In this document: positions 8,811 to 18,410 of the stretch, one piece after another
Layout: each line of letters begins with the position of its first letter
Numbering within the stretch: the stretch's first letter is position 1
NCBI GenBank assembly: GCA_015548865.1
Contig: JADMXW010000005.1
Coordinates: 124,001-188,000, forward strand
DNA from: Serratia marcescens
GTDB taxonomy: Bacteria; Pseudomonadota; Gammaproteobacteria; Enterobacterales; Enterobacteriaceae
Length of the DNA stretch: 64,000 nucleotides
Direction: 5' to 3'
The notes under the pieces: model-generated
What the model was told of the DNA's origin: nothing
The model's input: only the letters and a program-made list of their open reading frames with translations
Databases searched by the model: none
Made by a program: the position numbers and the translations under genes

Positions 8811-8861
8811 GTGAGTGATTCTGCTAAAAGGTTTATTGTTACAAGGTAAAGTGTCACTCAC
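8811..8861 (-). promoter_or_regulatory. Candidate autoregulatory operator of the TA pair
   Basis: GTGAGTGA at 8811-8818 and TCACTCAC at 8854-8861 are perfect 8-bp inverted arms flanking about 35 AT-rich bases that should contain the promoter of the antitoxin gene. The spacing would allow two antitoxin dimers or looping. This is inferred from position; no binding data exist. Confidence 0.45.
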
Positions 8862-9180
8862 TTGACGGTAGTTAGCCCTCCGCGGTCCTGGCTGCCTACC
8901 GTTGTACCCTACTCGTGTTGTATAAGCAGATGAATGTCTGCTTACGCTCAGACGAATAAAACGCTATCCACGCCTTTTGATAAGCGGCCCACACGGGGAA
9001 GCGGCTTATCACTCACTTTAGTTTACGCAATACTTGGCGTGGAAGAAACAAATTTATGATAAATTTGCACCCTCTCTTTTTTGTTCTCGCGTTTAGCCCG
9101 TGGCAAAACACAGACTCCCCGAGTATAGCAGCGATGAACTTGCTATCTACCTAACGACAGAATGGTAGAAGCAGGCGGAT
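8862..9180. other. Intergenic region without a gene
   Basis: About 320 bases hold no convincing gene. Two inverted repeats are visible: GATAAGC at about 8980 with GCTTATC near 9010, and AAATTTAT-G-ATAAATTT near 9050. They may act as terminators for the flanking minus-strand units or mark the edge of the accessory islet. Nothing else is evident. Confidence 0.5.
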
Positions 9181-10797
9181 TCACGCCGCCGACACCTGCC
9201 ACTCACGCCCCGGAATCGCCTCCAACAGTTGCTGCGTATAAGCATGTTGCGGCTGCTGATACACCTGATAGGTCGGCCCTTGCTCCACGATCTTGCCAGA
9301 TTTCATCACGATAATGCGATCGCACACTTGCGCAGCCACGCGCAGATCGTGGGTAATAAAAATCAGAGATAAGCCCAAGCGTTGCCGTAAATCCGCTAAC
9401 AGGGCCAGCACCTGTGCTTGCACAGAGACGTCTAACGCCGATACCGGCTCATCGGCGACCAGAATTTTCGGTTCCACCGCCAATGCACGCGCCAAACCAA
9501 TGCGTTGACGCTGACCACCGGAGAATTCATGAGGATAACGGTGTATCGCACCTGCATCCAACCCCACCAGCGCAAACAGTTCTTTAACCTTATCCAGCGC
9601 CTGCGCGCGTGGCACACCGCGAATCAGCAGCCCTTTGGCAGCGATTTCGCCCACCGTTTGGCGCGGGTTCAACGAGGCGAACGGGTCCTGAAACACCATC
9701 TGAATATCTCTGCTCTGTTCACGCAGCGCGCGAGATTTAAGCTGGGCAAGATCGTGCCCGTCAAAGTGAATTTCGCCCGAATCCGGCTGATATAACCGCA
9801 CGATGCAGCGTGCCAGTGTCGATTTGCCGGAACCGCTTTCACCGACAATGCCCAGCGTGCTGCCCTGCGGCAGCGTCAGACTGACATCCTGCACCGCGGC
9901 TACCTGCCGCTGGCGCCGACGAAACAGCCCCGGCTCACGGAAGGTTTTATTGATGTTTTTCAAGGTGAGCAGCGCAGGCTGTTCTTGCGTCGTGCGCGGC
10001 AGCGCCGGATGCAGCGACGGCACAGCAGCAATCAAAGAACGGGTATATTCATGGCGCGGTGCATACAACACTTGCGCCGCCGGGCCTTGCTCCACCAGTT
10101 CACCGTGGCGCATCACCGCCACGCGATCGGCAATATCAGCCACCACGCCAAAATCATGGGTAATAAACAACACCGACGTACCGCGCCGCTGCTGTAATTC
10201 ACGAATCAAGCGCAGAATCTGTGCCTGTGTAGTCACATCCAGCGCGGTTGTCGGTTCATCCGCGATCAGCACCAGCGGCTCAAGCGCAAGCGCCATGGCG
10301 ATCATCACGCGCTGTCGCTGGCCGCCAGAAAGCTGGTGCGGATAGGCTCGCACCGTAGCAAGCGGTTCGGGTATATGCACGTCTTCCAGCAAGCGCAGGA
10401 CGCGCGCGTCCACGTCCTGTTTGGTCAGTTTGGGCCGATGGATAAGAAACATTTCGGCAATTTGGTCACCTACCCGGTGCAGCGGATTAAGCGCCGTCAT
10501 CGGGTCCTGAAAAATCATGCCAATGCGCGCACCGCGCCACTGCCGGAGCTCTTCTTGCGTCAGTTGCAGTAGATCACGCCCTTCAAAGGAAATGCTACCC
10601 TGTGTCGGTTGTACCCGTTCCGGCAGTAACCCCATAATGGCGCTTGCGGTCATGGATTTCCCCGATCCGCTCTCGCCAACCACGCACAGAATTTCGTTAT
10701 AGCGTAAGTCCAGCGACAAATCGCGTAACGCCCAAGGGCGATCGGCATCCGGCGGCAACGCCACGCTGAGATGATTAATGGATAACAGTACGCTCAT
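9181..10797 (-). CDS. Fused double ATPase of an oligopeptide-type ABC importer
   Basis: 538 residues carrying two complete ABC domains, equivalent to a DppD-DppF fusion as in GsiA or YejF. Each half has Walker A (GESGSGKS), signature (LSGGQRQR and FSGGQRQR) and Walker B ([11 protein letters not shown] and [11 protein letters not shown]). The signature [21 protein letters not shown] and the C-terminal [16 protein letters not shown] segment place it in the peptide/nickel/opine class. It is the last gene of a four-gene minus-strand operon and its start overlaps the permease stop by 4 bases (ATGA). It powers import of the ligand bound by the protein encoded at 12611-14236. The substrate is unknown. 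Confidence 0.93.
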   Translation of the reverse strand: MSVLLSINHLSVALPPDADRPWALRDLSLDLRYNEILCVVGESGSGKSMTASAIMGLLPERVQPTQGSISFEGRDLLQLTQEELRQWRGARIGMIFQDPMTALNPLHRVGDQIAEMFLIHRPKLTKQDVDARVLRLLEDVHIPEPLATVRAYPHQLSGGQRQRVMIAMALALEPLVLIADEPTTALDVTTQAQILRLIRELQQRRGTSVLFITHDFGVVADIADRVAVMRHGELVEQGPAAQVLYAPRHEYTRSLIAAVPSLHPALPRTTQEQPALLTLKNINKTFREPGLFRRRQRQVAAVQDVSLTLPQGSTLGIVGESGSGKSTLARCIVRLYQPDSGEIHFDGHDLAQLKSRALREQSRDIQMVFQDPFASLNPRQTVGEIAAKGLLIRGVPRAQALDKVKELFALVGLDAGAIHRYPHEFSGGQRQRIGLARALAVEPKILVADEPVSALDVSVQAQVLALLADLRQRLGLSLIFITHDLRVAAQVCDRIIVMKSGKIVEQGPTYQVYQQPQHAYTQQLLEAIPGREWQVSAA

Positions 10798-11627
10798 CGG
10801 TTTCTCAGCCTTGGATTCAATGCATCATTCAGCCCTTGTCCCACAAGAGAGACAGCGAGCACGGTCAATAAGATAGCCACGCCGGGAATGGCAGAGACAT
10901 ACCACTCCTGTCGCAATACGCTGCGTCCGCCACCAATCAGATTGCCCCACGAGGGCACGTTGGGATCGGACAAATTTAAGAACGCCAGCGCGCTCTCCAA
11001 GAGAATCGCCACGGCCATGATCACACTGGCGTACACCACGATGGGTGGCAGTGCGTTAGGCAAAATCTCCCGGAACACAATGGGCATGTCACGCATCCCC
11101 AATGAGCGCACCGCTTGCACAAACTCGCGGTGGCGCAGTGACAGAAACTCTGCCCGCGTCAACCGCGCCGCTGGCGGCCAGGAGACCACGCCAATCGCCA
11201 GAATCACCGTCGATAGCGTAGAACCAAACACCGCCACCAACACCAGCAGCAACAAGAAGTTAGGCAGGATCTGAAACGCTTCGGTCAGGCGCATCAGCAT
11301 GTCATCTACCACGCCGCCGTAAAAACCGGCCAACGCACCTACCACAATGCCAATGGCAATGGCGATCGCTGTCGCCACCACGCCAATGGTGAGTGACACG
11401 CGCGCACCGTGGAAAATCTGCGCAGCGATATCGCGCCCGGTATGGTCCGTGCCTAACAGGAAGCGGGCGTTATGCAGTGGCCACTGCAACGGACGCCCAG
11501 CTAATCGTAGTGGATCAGCAGGGAAGAACCAGCCCGCAGAAAGTGCCATGCCGATCACCAGCACCAACAAGATCAAGCCAAACAACGCACTCGGGCTGCG
11601 CGCATAGCGTTTAAAAAAATTCACCAT
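10794..11627 (-). CDS. ABC importer inner-membrane permease, DppC type
   Basis: 277 residues with about six membrane segments and an N-terminal FFKRYARSPSALFGLILLVLV, typical of DppC/OppC permeases. The cytoplasmic EAA loop that docks on the ATPase is visible around HREFVQAVRSLGMRDMPIVFREILPNALPPIVV. Its ATG overlaps the TGA of the upstream permease by one base (TGATG), so the two are translationally coupled. Together with the DppB-type permease it forms the channel of the importer. Confidence 0.93.
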   Translation of the reverse strand: MVNFFKRYARSPSALFGLILLVLVIGMALSAGWFFPADPLRLAGRPLQWPLHNARFLLGTDHTGRDIAAQIFHGARVSLTIGVVATAIAIAIGIVVGALAGFYGGVVDDMLMRLTEAFQILPNFLLLLVLVAVFGSTLSTVILAIGVVSWPPAARLTRAEFLSLRHREFVQAVRSLGMRDMPIVFREILPNALPPIVVYASVIMAVAILLESALAFLNLSDPNVPSWGNLIGGGRSVLRQEWYVSAIPGVAILLTVLAVSLVGQGLNDALNPRLRNR

Positions 11628-12604
11628 CAGCCTTCACCTGCAATACGGGGGTCCAACCGGGCATACAGCAAGTCCACCAGAAAATTGATTGCTATTACTA
11701 ACAGCGCAGAGACAAACACAATGCCGAGCAGGGTATTCAAGTCACGCTGCATCACCGACTCATAGGCCAATCGCCCCAGCCCAGGCAGCGCGAATACGCT
11801 TTCTACCACGACCGAGCCACCCAGCATGGTGCCGGTTTGCAGCCCAATCAGCGTCACCAGCGGCAACAACGCATTACGTAGCACGTGGCGCACCACGATG
11901 CGCGTCTCCGGCACCCCCTTGGCGCGGGCGGTGCGCACAAAATCCAGCGTCGACACTTCTAGCATTGATGCGCGCATAATGCGCAGATAAATCGCCAGAA
12001 AAATCAGTGCCAGCGTTAACGTCGGCAACACCAGATGATGGGCGATGTCCAGCACTCTGGTCCAGCCCGTCAGCCCGCTGGCGATGGTTTCAAAACCGCC
12101 GGAAGGGAGCCAATCGAGGTAGATGGAAAACAGGAAGATACCCATCAGCCCGAACCAGAATGAGGGCGTGGCGTAGCAGAGCAGGCCCAGTAGGGATATC
12201 ACCGTATCCTGCCAGCGGTTAACCCGACGAGCAGACACAATACCCAGCACCATACCGACCGGGATGGCAAAGGCGAGCGAGGTTCCCATCAGCAGCAGCG
12301 TTACGGGCAAGCGTTCTGCAATCACACTGGCGACCGGTTTGCCGTAAATGGCCGACTGCCCGAGATCGAGGTGCGCCAGCCGCCACAGGTAGTCCCACAA
12401 CCGCACCGACGTAGACTGATCGAGCGCATAATAACGGCGCAGTTCCTCAATCATGGTGGGGTCGGCACCGCCGACCTGTGCTACCAGCGCATCAACGGTA
12501 TCGCCCGGTGCCAATTGCAGCAGCAGAAACAATCCGGCCAGAATCAACAGCAGCGCGGGAAGCGCTGCTGCCAAGCGGCGACCGCTCAGCAGTAACAGCC
12601 TCAT
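11627..12604 (-). CDS. ABC importer inner-membrane permease, DppB type
   Basis: 325 residues of the DppB/OppB family. After the first membrane segment comes LLQLAPGDTVDALVAQVGG, equivalent to the MIPGDPV region of DppB. The conserved EAA loop is DFVRTARAKGVPETRIVVRHVLRNALLPLVTLIGLQTG. The C-terminus LVDLLYARLDPRIAGEG is the family ending. It lies 6 bases downstream of the binding-protein gene and overlaps the next permease. It is the partner of the DppC-type permease in a heterodimeric channel. Confidence 0.93.
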   Translation of the reverse strand: MRLLLLSGRRLAAALPALLLILAGLFLLLQLAPGDTVDALVAQVGGADPTMIEELRRYYALDQSTSVRLWDYLWRLAHLDLGQSAIYGKPVASVIAERLPVTLLLMGTSLAFAIPVGMVLGIVSARRVNRWQDTVISLLGLLCYATPSFWFGLMGIFLFSIYLDWLPSGGFETIASGLTGWTRVLDIAHHLVLPTLTLALIFLAIYLRIMRASMLEVSTLDFVRTARAKGVPETRIVVRHVLRNALLPLVTLIGLQTGTMLGGSVVVESVFALPGLGRLAYESVMQRDLNTLLGIVFVSALLVIAINFLVDLLYARLDPRIAGEG

Positions 12605-12610
12605 CGGTGA

Positions 12611-14236
12611 TTAACCCTCTAGCCAGGTGTCATGCCAACTGCTGGAAGGCCAGCGCGCCGTGTTCAATGCATTCTTCACCTTTTTATTGATGACGGTAAG
12701 GAACTGGCGTTCGGTAGCAAACCACACCGGAAATTGCTCGTTCACCTGCGCGACCAGCGTGGCATATAGCTCACGACGCTTCTGCGGATCAACTTCTGAT
12801 GCAGCATCATCAATCAGTTTGTCGATATCATCAGACTGCCAGCCATATTGGTTGGTCCAGGGAGCGCCCGCCGGGCTGCCGGAACGTAGCCACACGGTGG
12901 TAGAAACCGCCGGGTCACCACGATACTGGTGCCAGCCAGTGGCGATATCGAAGTTGTGTTCTTTGTAGACTGCCGTCAATGCGCCTGCGTAGTCGTAGTT
13001 GGCAATCTCCACTTTGATGCCCACTTCCGCCAGCGATTGCTGAATAAAAGTGGCAAACAGCGGCACGTCTTCGCCGTTAACAATCTGCACCAGCTTCAGC
13101 GTAAAGCGCGTGCCGTTAGCCTGGCGGCGGTAGCCTGCTTCATCCAGCAACGCTTCCGCTTTTTTACGATCAAACGGATAGGGCTGCTTGCTGTTCGCCG
13201 GATAGAAGTTGGTGGCGGTAGACGGAATAATGCCGGTGGCAGGCTTACCCTGCCCATACAGGAAATTTTCGATAAAGAACGGCACATCGATGGCATGAGC
13301 AATCGCGCGGCGTACGCGAATATCGGCAATCTCTTTGCGCCGGAAGTTAAATTCCACCGTATTGTTGAAAATATTGCCTTCAGAACCGCGCGGCGTAACC
13401 TCGAAATCCGGATGGTGTTGCAGGCGATCCAGGTCAGCCAGTGAGAGTTGCGAGTAGGCACTCAGTTGTACCTGCCCAGTTTCCAGCGCGGCAGTCGCGG
13501 CGGATTTGTCCGTGATGATGCGCCAGACAATACGTTCGATATAAGGCTGTCCTTCGCGCCAGTAGTCCGGGTTGCGCGTGGCAACGATGTATTGTCCGCG
13601 TTCGTACTGGACAAACTTGAACGGCCCGGTGCCGATAGGCGCCGTGTTGGCCGGGTTCTCCAGCACATTGGTGTTTTCATACACGTGGCGTGGTACCACA
13701 TAGCCGAGATCCGCCAAGGCGCGCAGCAGCAAACCAATCGGCATCGGGCGTGAGTAGTTGAACACCACCGTGTGGTCATCCGGCGTGTCTACGGTTTCCA
13801 GATACTGTTGCACGGCGGTGCCGTAGTTCAGGTGTTTTTTCCACAATTCCAGCGCATTGTACTGCACGTCGCTTGCGGTGAACGGCTTGCCATCGTGCCA
13901 TTTTACGCCCTGACGCAGCGTAAAGGTGATGCGTTTGCCGTCTGGCGACGTTTGCCACCCCGTCGCCAACTGCGGCACCACGTTGCCCAATGCATCCAGA
14001 TCCACCAGGGATTCAATAATCTTGCTGGTGACAATGTATACCCCAGTGGATGCACGCAACGCTGAGTTGAGAATACGTTGCTCAGAAGCCAGATGTACGC
14101 TAAGCGTGCCCCCTTTCACCGGGGTGCCCGCTGCCGTCGCGCCCGTTCCCTGCGCGGCAGATAAGTAAGACGTAAAGGGCAAGGTTGCCGTCACGGCGGC
14201 GGTCGAAAGCAATAAACGTCTGCGGGTAATATTCAT
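12611..14236 (-). CDS. Periplasmic substrate-binding protein, family 5 (Tat-type leader)
   Basis: 541 residues. The leader MNITRRRLLLSTAAVTATLP has a twin arginine followed by a hydrophobic core, suggesting export by the Tat route; cleavage would be near residues 28-34. The mature part is SBP_bac_5, with GGTLSVHLASEQRILN, LATGWQTSPDGKRITFTLRQ, VKWHDGKPFTASDV, PIGTGPFKFVQYERGQY and RRAIAHAIDVPFFIENFLYG. This family binds di-/oligopeptides, opines, nickel or glutathione. It is the first gene of the operon, and its promoter region is shared with the divergent gene at 14458. The specific ligand cannot be read from sequence. Confidence 0.92.
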   Translation of the reverse strand: MNITRRRLLLSTAAVTATLPFTSYLSAAQGTGATAAGTPVKGGTLSVHLASEQRILNSALRASTGVYIVTSKIIESLVDLDALGNVVPQLATGWQTSPDGKRITFTLRQGVKWHDGKPFTASDVQYNALELWKKHLNYGTAVQQYLETVDTPDDHTVVFNYSRPMPIGLLLRALADLGYVVPRHVYENTNVLENPANTAPIGTGPFKFVQYERGQYIVATRNPDYWREGQPYIERIVWRIITDKSAATAALETGQVQLSAYSQLSLADLDRLQHHPDFEVTPRGSEGNIFNNTVEFNFRRKEIADIRVRRAIAHAIDVPFFIENFLYGQGKPATGIIPSTATNFYPANSKQPYPFDRKKAEALLDEAGYRRQANGTRFTLKLVQIVNGEDVPLFATFIQQSLAEVGIKVEIANYDYAGALTAVYKEHNFDIATGWHQYRGDPAVSTTVWLRSGSPAGAPWTNQYGWQSDDIDKLIDDAASEVDPQKRRELYATLVAQVNEQFPVWFATERQFLTVINKKVKNALNTARWPSSSWHDTWLEG

Positions 14237-14457
14237 GAATCGTCACTCGAATTAATAAGAGAATAGCGCAGAGCATAAAGTCAGTAATAATTTTTATGTA
14301 AATGATGTTTCGTCATATCGAAATAGGAAATTGGCATATATCATTTTTTGCATCGCTATATTCATTTTTCAGAAAAACAAAGATAAAAAAATCACTACCT
14401 AACTTTCATTAATCTCTTTCTAATGTTCGAGTATTATTTTATCTAGTGAGGGAAATA
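14237..14457. promoter_or_regulatory. Divergent AT-rich promoter region
   Basis: About 220 AT-rich bases lie between the importer operon (leftward) and the glyoxalase-fold gene (rightward). GTGAGGGA just before 14458 is the ribosome site of the rightward gene. No single outstanding operator was recognised. Confidence 0.5.
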
Positions 14458-15216
14458 ATGGCTACATTACGCTGGGATCACGCCGTACATTATGTCAACC
14501 ACCTGGATGACGCGATTACCGCTTTTACCGATAATCAGCTGGTTGCTTTTCCCGGTGGTGCACACCCCGGTTGGGGCACCCACAATGCGTTAAGTTATTT
14601 TGGCCTGACTTACCTCGAATTCCTGAGCATTCGTGATGTACAGGAGCTGGAACAGGCGCAAGATTTTCTGCTGTCTCAGGATGCAAAACGCTTACTGCCA
14701 GAACAGCAGGTGCTCTACCGCGTGGCATTGCGCAGCGATGATATTGATGCAACCCATCGGGCGCTGCGTGAGCAGGGGTTAACGCTGTCGCCCATCGTGG
14801 AGGGCAAACGCCATGATAAACAGGGTAATTTGATCGAGTGGCGCATCTTCACCATCAGCGGTGATTTCCAAGGCGTGCCTTATCCTTTTGTCCTGCAATG
14901 GAAAACCAATGACGCCGCCCGCCTCGATTTCCTACGCAGCCATCACATAGACAGACCGCACCCAATAGGTCAGGCTCGTCTTCAAGCGGCCGTCTTCACG
15001 GTGAAGCATCCAGAGCAAGTGGCGCAGCATTGGCAAACGTTATTCCAGTTCTCAGCCAGTGAACAAACGCCGACAACGCTGTATATCGGTGAGCAGCAAT
15101 TTATTTTCCAACCGGGTGATGAGAACCGTCTCACAGCGTTGCATATCGCCACGGATAATGAGGCTGTCAAAGGTCAATCAGTGATTCTGGGCGGCGGTGA
15201 ATATCGGTTTGTTTAA
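14458..15216 (+). CDS. VOC/glyoxalase-fold protein (Glyoxalase_3-like)
   Basis: 252 residues from the ATG at 14458, which follows GAGGGA; a GTG at 14446 is in frame but overlaps the ribosome site. The N-terminus LRWDHAVHYVNHLDDAITAF is the metal-binding start of the vicinal oxygen chelate fold (His in DHAVHYV). GGAHPGWGTHNALSYFGLTYLEFLSI matches the Glyoxalase_3 type domain, with the metal-ligand glutamate in YLEFL. The substrate is unknown. It faces the peptide-type ABC importer and is followed at 75 bases by two P5CR-family genes, so all may serve one pathway. Confidence 0.8.
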   Translation: MATLRWDHAVHYVNHLDDAITAFTDNQLVAFPGGAHPGWGTHNALSYFGLTYLEFLSIRDVQELEQAQDFLLSQDAKRLLPEQQVLYRVALRSDDIDATHRALREQGLTLSPIVEGKRHDKQGNLIEWRIFTISGDFQGVPYPFVLQWKTNDAARLDFLRSHHIDRPHPIGQARLQAAVFTVKHPEQVAQHWQTLFQFSASEQTPTTLYIGEQQFIFQPGDENRLTALHIATDNEAVKGQSVILGGGEYRFV

Positions 15217-15291
15217 TATTCACTCACAGATTAATTTTCGCTTATTACATTATCACTTTTAAATAAAAAAATCGAATAAAAAGACAGTATC

Positions 15292-16113
15292 ATGAATAAA
15301 AAAATTGGTTTTATCGGCTGCGGTAATATGGGCCACGCCATCCTGTTAGGGTTAATTTCCAGCCAAGTGGTCTCACCGCAGCAGATTATTGCTTACGATA
15401 TCATTCCTGATATTACCGCAGAGCTTGCCAATCAACACGGCATTATCGCAGCAACCAGTAATGCCGACTTGGCCCTTCAGGCAGATATTATCTTTCTGGC
15501 AGTGAAACCGGATGTCGTGAATAGCGCGCTGAATGATATTGCTGCGTTGCTCAACCCCAACCAGATTCTGGTCTCAATTGCTGCCGGTATCTCACTTGAT
15601 GCTATCAGCGCTGTCGTAGGCGCAGAGCGCAAGGTAGTGCGCGTCATGCCGAACACCCCAGCGCTGGTGCGTGAAGCCATCTGTTCCGTGACACCCAACC
15701 CACAGGTGACTGCCGAAGAAATGGAACAAGTCAACACGCTGATCGGCAGCATTGGCCGCTACGAACAGGTGCCAGAATACCTGATCCACGCCGTCACGGG
15801 CGTCGGCGGTTCGGCTCCCGCCTTTGTGTTTATCCTGATTGAGGCAATGGCCGATGCCGCAGTGGCTGGCGGCCTGACGCGTAAACAGGCCTATCAGTTT
15901 GCTGCACAAACCGTATTGGGCTCCGCCAGGCTAGTGCTGGAAAGTGGGCAGCATCCCGGTGCGCTAAAAGACAACGTCTGCTCCCCCGGTGGCACCACCA
16001 TTGAAGGTGTCGCGGTGTTAGAAGACAAAGGTTTCCGCGCTGCCATTTATCAGGCGGTACGCGCCAGCACCTTGAAGTCCGTGCGCCTGTCGCAAGACAC
16101 CAAACCGGCCTGA
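15292..16113 (+). CDS. proC: Pyrroline-5-carboxylate reductase
   Basis: 273 residues. P5CR reduces 1-pyrroline-5-carboxylate to L-proline with NAD(P)H in the cytoplasm. The Rossmann motif GFIGCGNMGHAI is at the N-terminus. VMPNTPALV lies mid-protein, TGVGGSAPAFVF near 165, and the family signature PGALKDNVCSPGGTTIEGV near 225. All conserved elements are present and the length matches E. coli ProC (269). It is followed 25 bases later by a divergent paralogue. Because many enterobacteria carry proC elsewhere, this may be a second, pathway-specific copy. The symbol reflects the family; in vivo substrate is uncertain. Confidence 0.85.
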   Translation: MNKKIGFIGCGNMGHAILLGLISSQVVSPQQIIAYDIIPDITAELANQHGIIAATSNADLALQADIIFLAVKPDVVNSALNDIAALLNPNQILVSIAAGISLDAISAVVGAERKVVRVMPNTPALVREAICSVTPNPQVTAEEMEQVNTLIGSIGRYEQVPEYLIHAVTGVGGSAPAFVFILIEAMADAAVAGGLTRKQAYQFAAQTVLGSARLVLESGQHPGALKDNVCSPGGTTIEGVAVLEDKGFRAAIYQAVRASTLKSVRLSQDTKPA

Positions 16114-16138
16114 TTTTTATTCTTACGAGAGAAATGCC

Positions 16139-16939
16139 ATGGCACACATTCATTTTATTGGCGCAGGCCAAATGGCAGAAGCCATTATCCGCGCTGCACA
16201 AGTCAACCCAGCGCTGGCGGATGCGCAGTTCAGCATTGAAGATATCGATGCCGAACGCGTCGCTACCCTGACCCACACCTATGCGTTGCCTGCTCAAACG
16301 CCGGATAGCGCGTTGTCACACGCGGACCTAGTGGTGATTGCCGTTCGCCCGCAAGATGATATTCCGGCCGTGGCGCAGCGCATTAACCAGCTTGCTTCCG
16401 CGCACAGCACGGTTATCTCCATTGTGGCCGGTGTTACGCTGGCACAACTGACGACACTGTTGGGTGAAACGCGCGCCATCGCCCGTGTGATTCCGAACAC
16501 CCTGACTGACACGGGCTACGGCTATAGCGGCGTGACGCTGAATCAGCATGCGCAGGCGGAAAAGCTCGATGGGTTCTTCACCGCGTTCGGCAAAGTGTTG
16601 TACTTGGAAGAGCGTTTGATCGATGTCTTCACCGGTTTTGGCGTAGCCGGGCCAAACTATATTTATTACTTTATCGAATCGCTGACCGATGCCGGCGTGC
16701 TGGCAGGCTTGCCGCGCCCGCTGGCAACCAAAGTAGTGCAGGAAAATCTGCTGGGCGCCGTGGAAATGCTGCGCCTGAGCGGAAAGCACCCACGCCAACT
16801 GCTGGATATCAATAACTCACCTGCAGGCGTTGGTATGCACGGTTTGTATGAACTCAACAACAGTGATTTCGCAGCCGGACTCCAGCGCAGCGTGCTGGCG
16901 GCGGTGAAACGCACCACCGCGCTGGCGAACTCTCGGTAA
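16139..16939 (+). CDS. Divergent P5CR-family NAD(P)-dependent reductase
   Basis: 266 residues with an intact nucleotide motif FIGAGQMAEAI and the P5CR overall plan (VIPNTLTDTG for VMPNTPALV). The catalytic region is altered: TGFGVAGPNYIYYFIESL replaces TGVGGSAPAFVF, and HPRQLLDINNSPAGVGMHGL replaces the ProC signature HPGALKDNVCSPGGTTIEG. Loss of the usual DNVxSPGGTT loop suggests a different imine substrate or a non-catalytic partner of the adjacent ProC. A GAGAG ribosome site lies before the ATG. It forms an operon with the upstream proC-like gene. Confidence 0.8.
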   Translation: MAHIHFIGAGQMAEAIIRAAQVNPALADAQFSIEDIDAERVATLTHTYALPAQTPDSALSHADLVVIAVRPQDDIPAVAQRINQLASAHSTVISIVAGVTLAQLTTLLGETRAIARVIPNTLTDTGYGYSGVTLNQHAQAEKLDGFFTAFGKVLYLEERLIDVFTGFGVAGPNYIYYFIESLTDAGVLAGLPRPLATKVVQENLLGAVEMLRLSGKHPRQLLDINNSPAGVGMHGLYELNNSDFAAGLQRSVLAAVKRTTALANSR

Positions 16940-17101
16940 ACCCTCATCGTATCGGCCGAGCGCATACCGTGCGCAATGCGCTCGCCCAACACGAAAATAT
17001 CTTGCTTACGCCCCGCCATGGATGGTAAGAAAAATAACGTCTCTCCCCCCTAAACCCCGCCAACGGGGAATAGTTGTATTGGATTAACACCAGGATTCAC
17101 C

Positions 17102-18355
17102 ATGGCTTTGTTTGCCTCACCGGGCGCAGACTCTCTGCTGCGTCAACGTTCTTTCGTTGCATTTTGGCTGGCCCGCACCGCATCTATGTTTGGTTTTCAG
17201 ATGCTTAACATCGTGGTGAGCTGGCAGATCTACTCTGTCACCGGCCGCGCGTTCGATCTGGGCCTGATTGGTCTGGCGCAATTTTTACCTTCCGTGCTGC
17301 TGGCGTTGCCCGCTGGACATATCGCCGATCAGTTTGACCGCCGACGTATCGTGTTAATCGGTCAGTTCGTCGAGTGGCTCGCCATTGCCCTGTTGGCAAT
17401 ACTGGCCTTTACGCGGCCGCCGGATGAGTTAACCATTCTTGGGCTGGTGCTGCTCATTGCCATCGCCAAAACCATGGAAGCCCCGGCGATGCTTTCCATG
17501 CTACCTGCACTGGTGCCACCTAACATGCTGGCGCGTGCCATGGCGGCAAACTCGGCGGCAGGACAAGCCGCCATGATGGTCGGCCCTGCGCTGGGCGGCC
17601 TGCTGTACGTGGCAGGTGCCGGAACCGTGTATCTCGCCACCGCGCTGCTGTATCTGATCTCAATGGTTATGGTCAGCCGACTGCGCTATGTACAAGAACC
17701 GGTGCGGCGCGTGCCAGCCAGTTTCGCCACACTGTTTGCCGGAGTGCGCTTTATCCGTGCCCGACCTGATGTACTAGGCGTTATTTCTTTGGATCTGTTT
17801 GCCGTATTGCTGGGCGGGGCGACAGCGCTGCTTCCCATCTTTGCCAAAGATATCCTGCACACCGGTCCGTGGGGGTTAGGGTTGCTACGCGGTGCGCCCG
17901 CCGTTGGGGCGCTGCTGATGGGCTTTTGGCTCGCCCGGCATGTCATGGAGCGTAACGTCGGCAAGATTATGTTCGCCTCCGTGGCCGGTTTTGGTGTCGC
18001 GACGCTGGTGTTTGCGCTGTCCACTCAACTGTGGCTGTCGTTACTGGCGCTGTTTGCCCTTGGGGCATTTGACATGGTGAGCATGGTGATTCGCGCCTCA
18101 CTGGTGCAGCTTGATACCCCAGACGAGATGCGTGGTCGCGTGAGTGCGGTCAATTCCATTTTTATCAATACGTCGAATCAATTGGGCGAGTTTGAATCCG
18201 GTCTGCTGGCCGCGTGGTTGGGGGCGGTGCCCGCAGCGGCGCTCGGCGGCATTGGCACGCTGTTGGTGGTGGCACTGTGGATGAAATGGTTCCCGTCACT
18301 GCGCCAGCGTCAGCGGTTGCATAATGAACCCGTGCAGGAGGCCAGTGCGGTCTAG
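17102..18355 (+). CDS. MFS transporter, EntS-like
   Basis: 417 residues with about twelve membrane segments. The opening FVAFWLARTASMFGFQMLNI and the loop AGHIADQFDRRRIVL are typical of the EntS/MFS_3 branch, which exports siderophores or other small molecules, although some members have other roles. It lies 162 bases after the second P5CR-type gene on the same strand and ends at a stem-loop shared with yjiA. It could export a product or intermediate of the neighbouring pathway; this is inference from position. Confidence 0.85.
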   Translation: MALFASPGADSLLRQRSFVAFWLARTASMFGFQMLNIVVSWQIYSVTGRAFDLGLIGLAQFLPSVLLALPAGHIADQFDRRRIVLIGQFVEWLAIALLAILAFTRPPDELTILGLVLLIAIAKTMEAPAMLSMLPALVPPNMLARAMAANSAAGQAAMMVGPALGGLLYVAGAGTVYLATALLYLISMVMVSRLRYVQEPVRRVPASFATLFAGVRFIRARPDVLGVISLDLFAVLLGGATALLPIFAKDILHTGPWGLGLLRGAPAVGALLMGFWLARHVMERNVGKIMFASVAGFGVATLVFALSTQLWLSLLALFALGAFDMVSMVIRASLVQLDTPDEMRGRVSAVNSIFINTSNQLGEFESGLLAAWLGAVPAAALGGIGTLLVVALWMKWFPSLRQRQRLHNEPVQEASAV

Positions 18356-18368
18356 CGTATTCAACCCC

Positions 18369-18396
18369 CCGCCTCTCGCGAGCAGTGGAGAGGCGG
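18369..18396. terminator. Stem-loop between convergent MFS gene and yjiA
   Basis: CCGCCTCTC at 18369-18377 pairs perfectly with GAGAGGCGG at 18388-18396. It lies between two convergent genes and probably ends transcription from both sides, although the flanks are not strongly T-rich. Confidence 0.55.
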
Positions 18397-18410
18397 ATGT
18401 TGATGATAAG

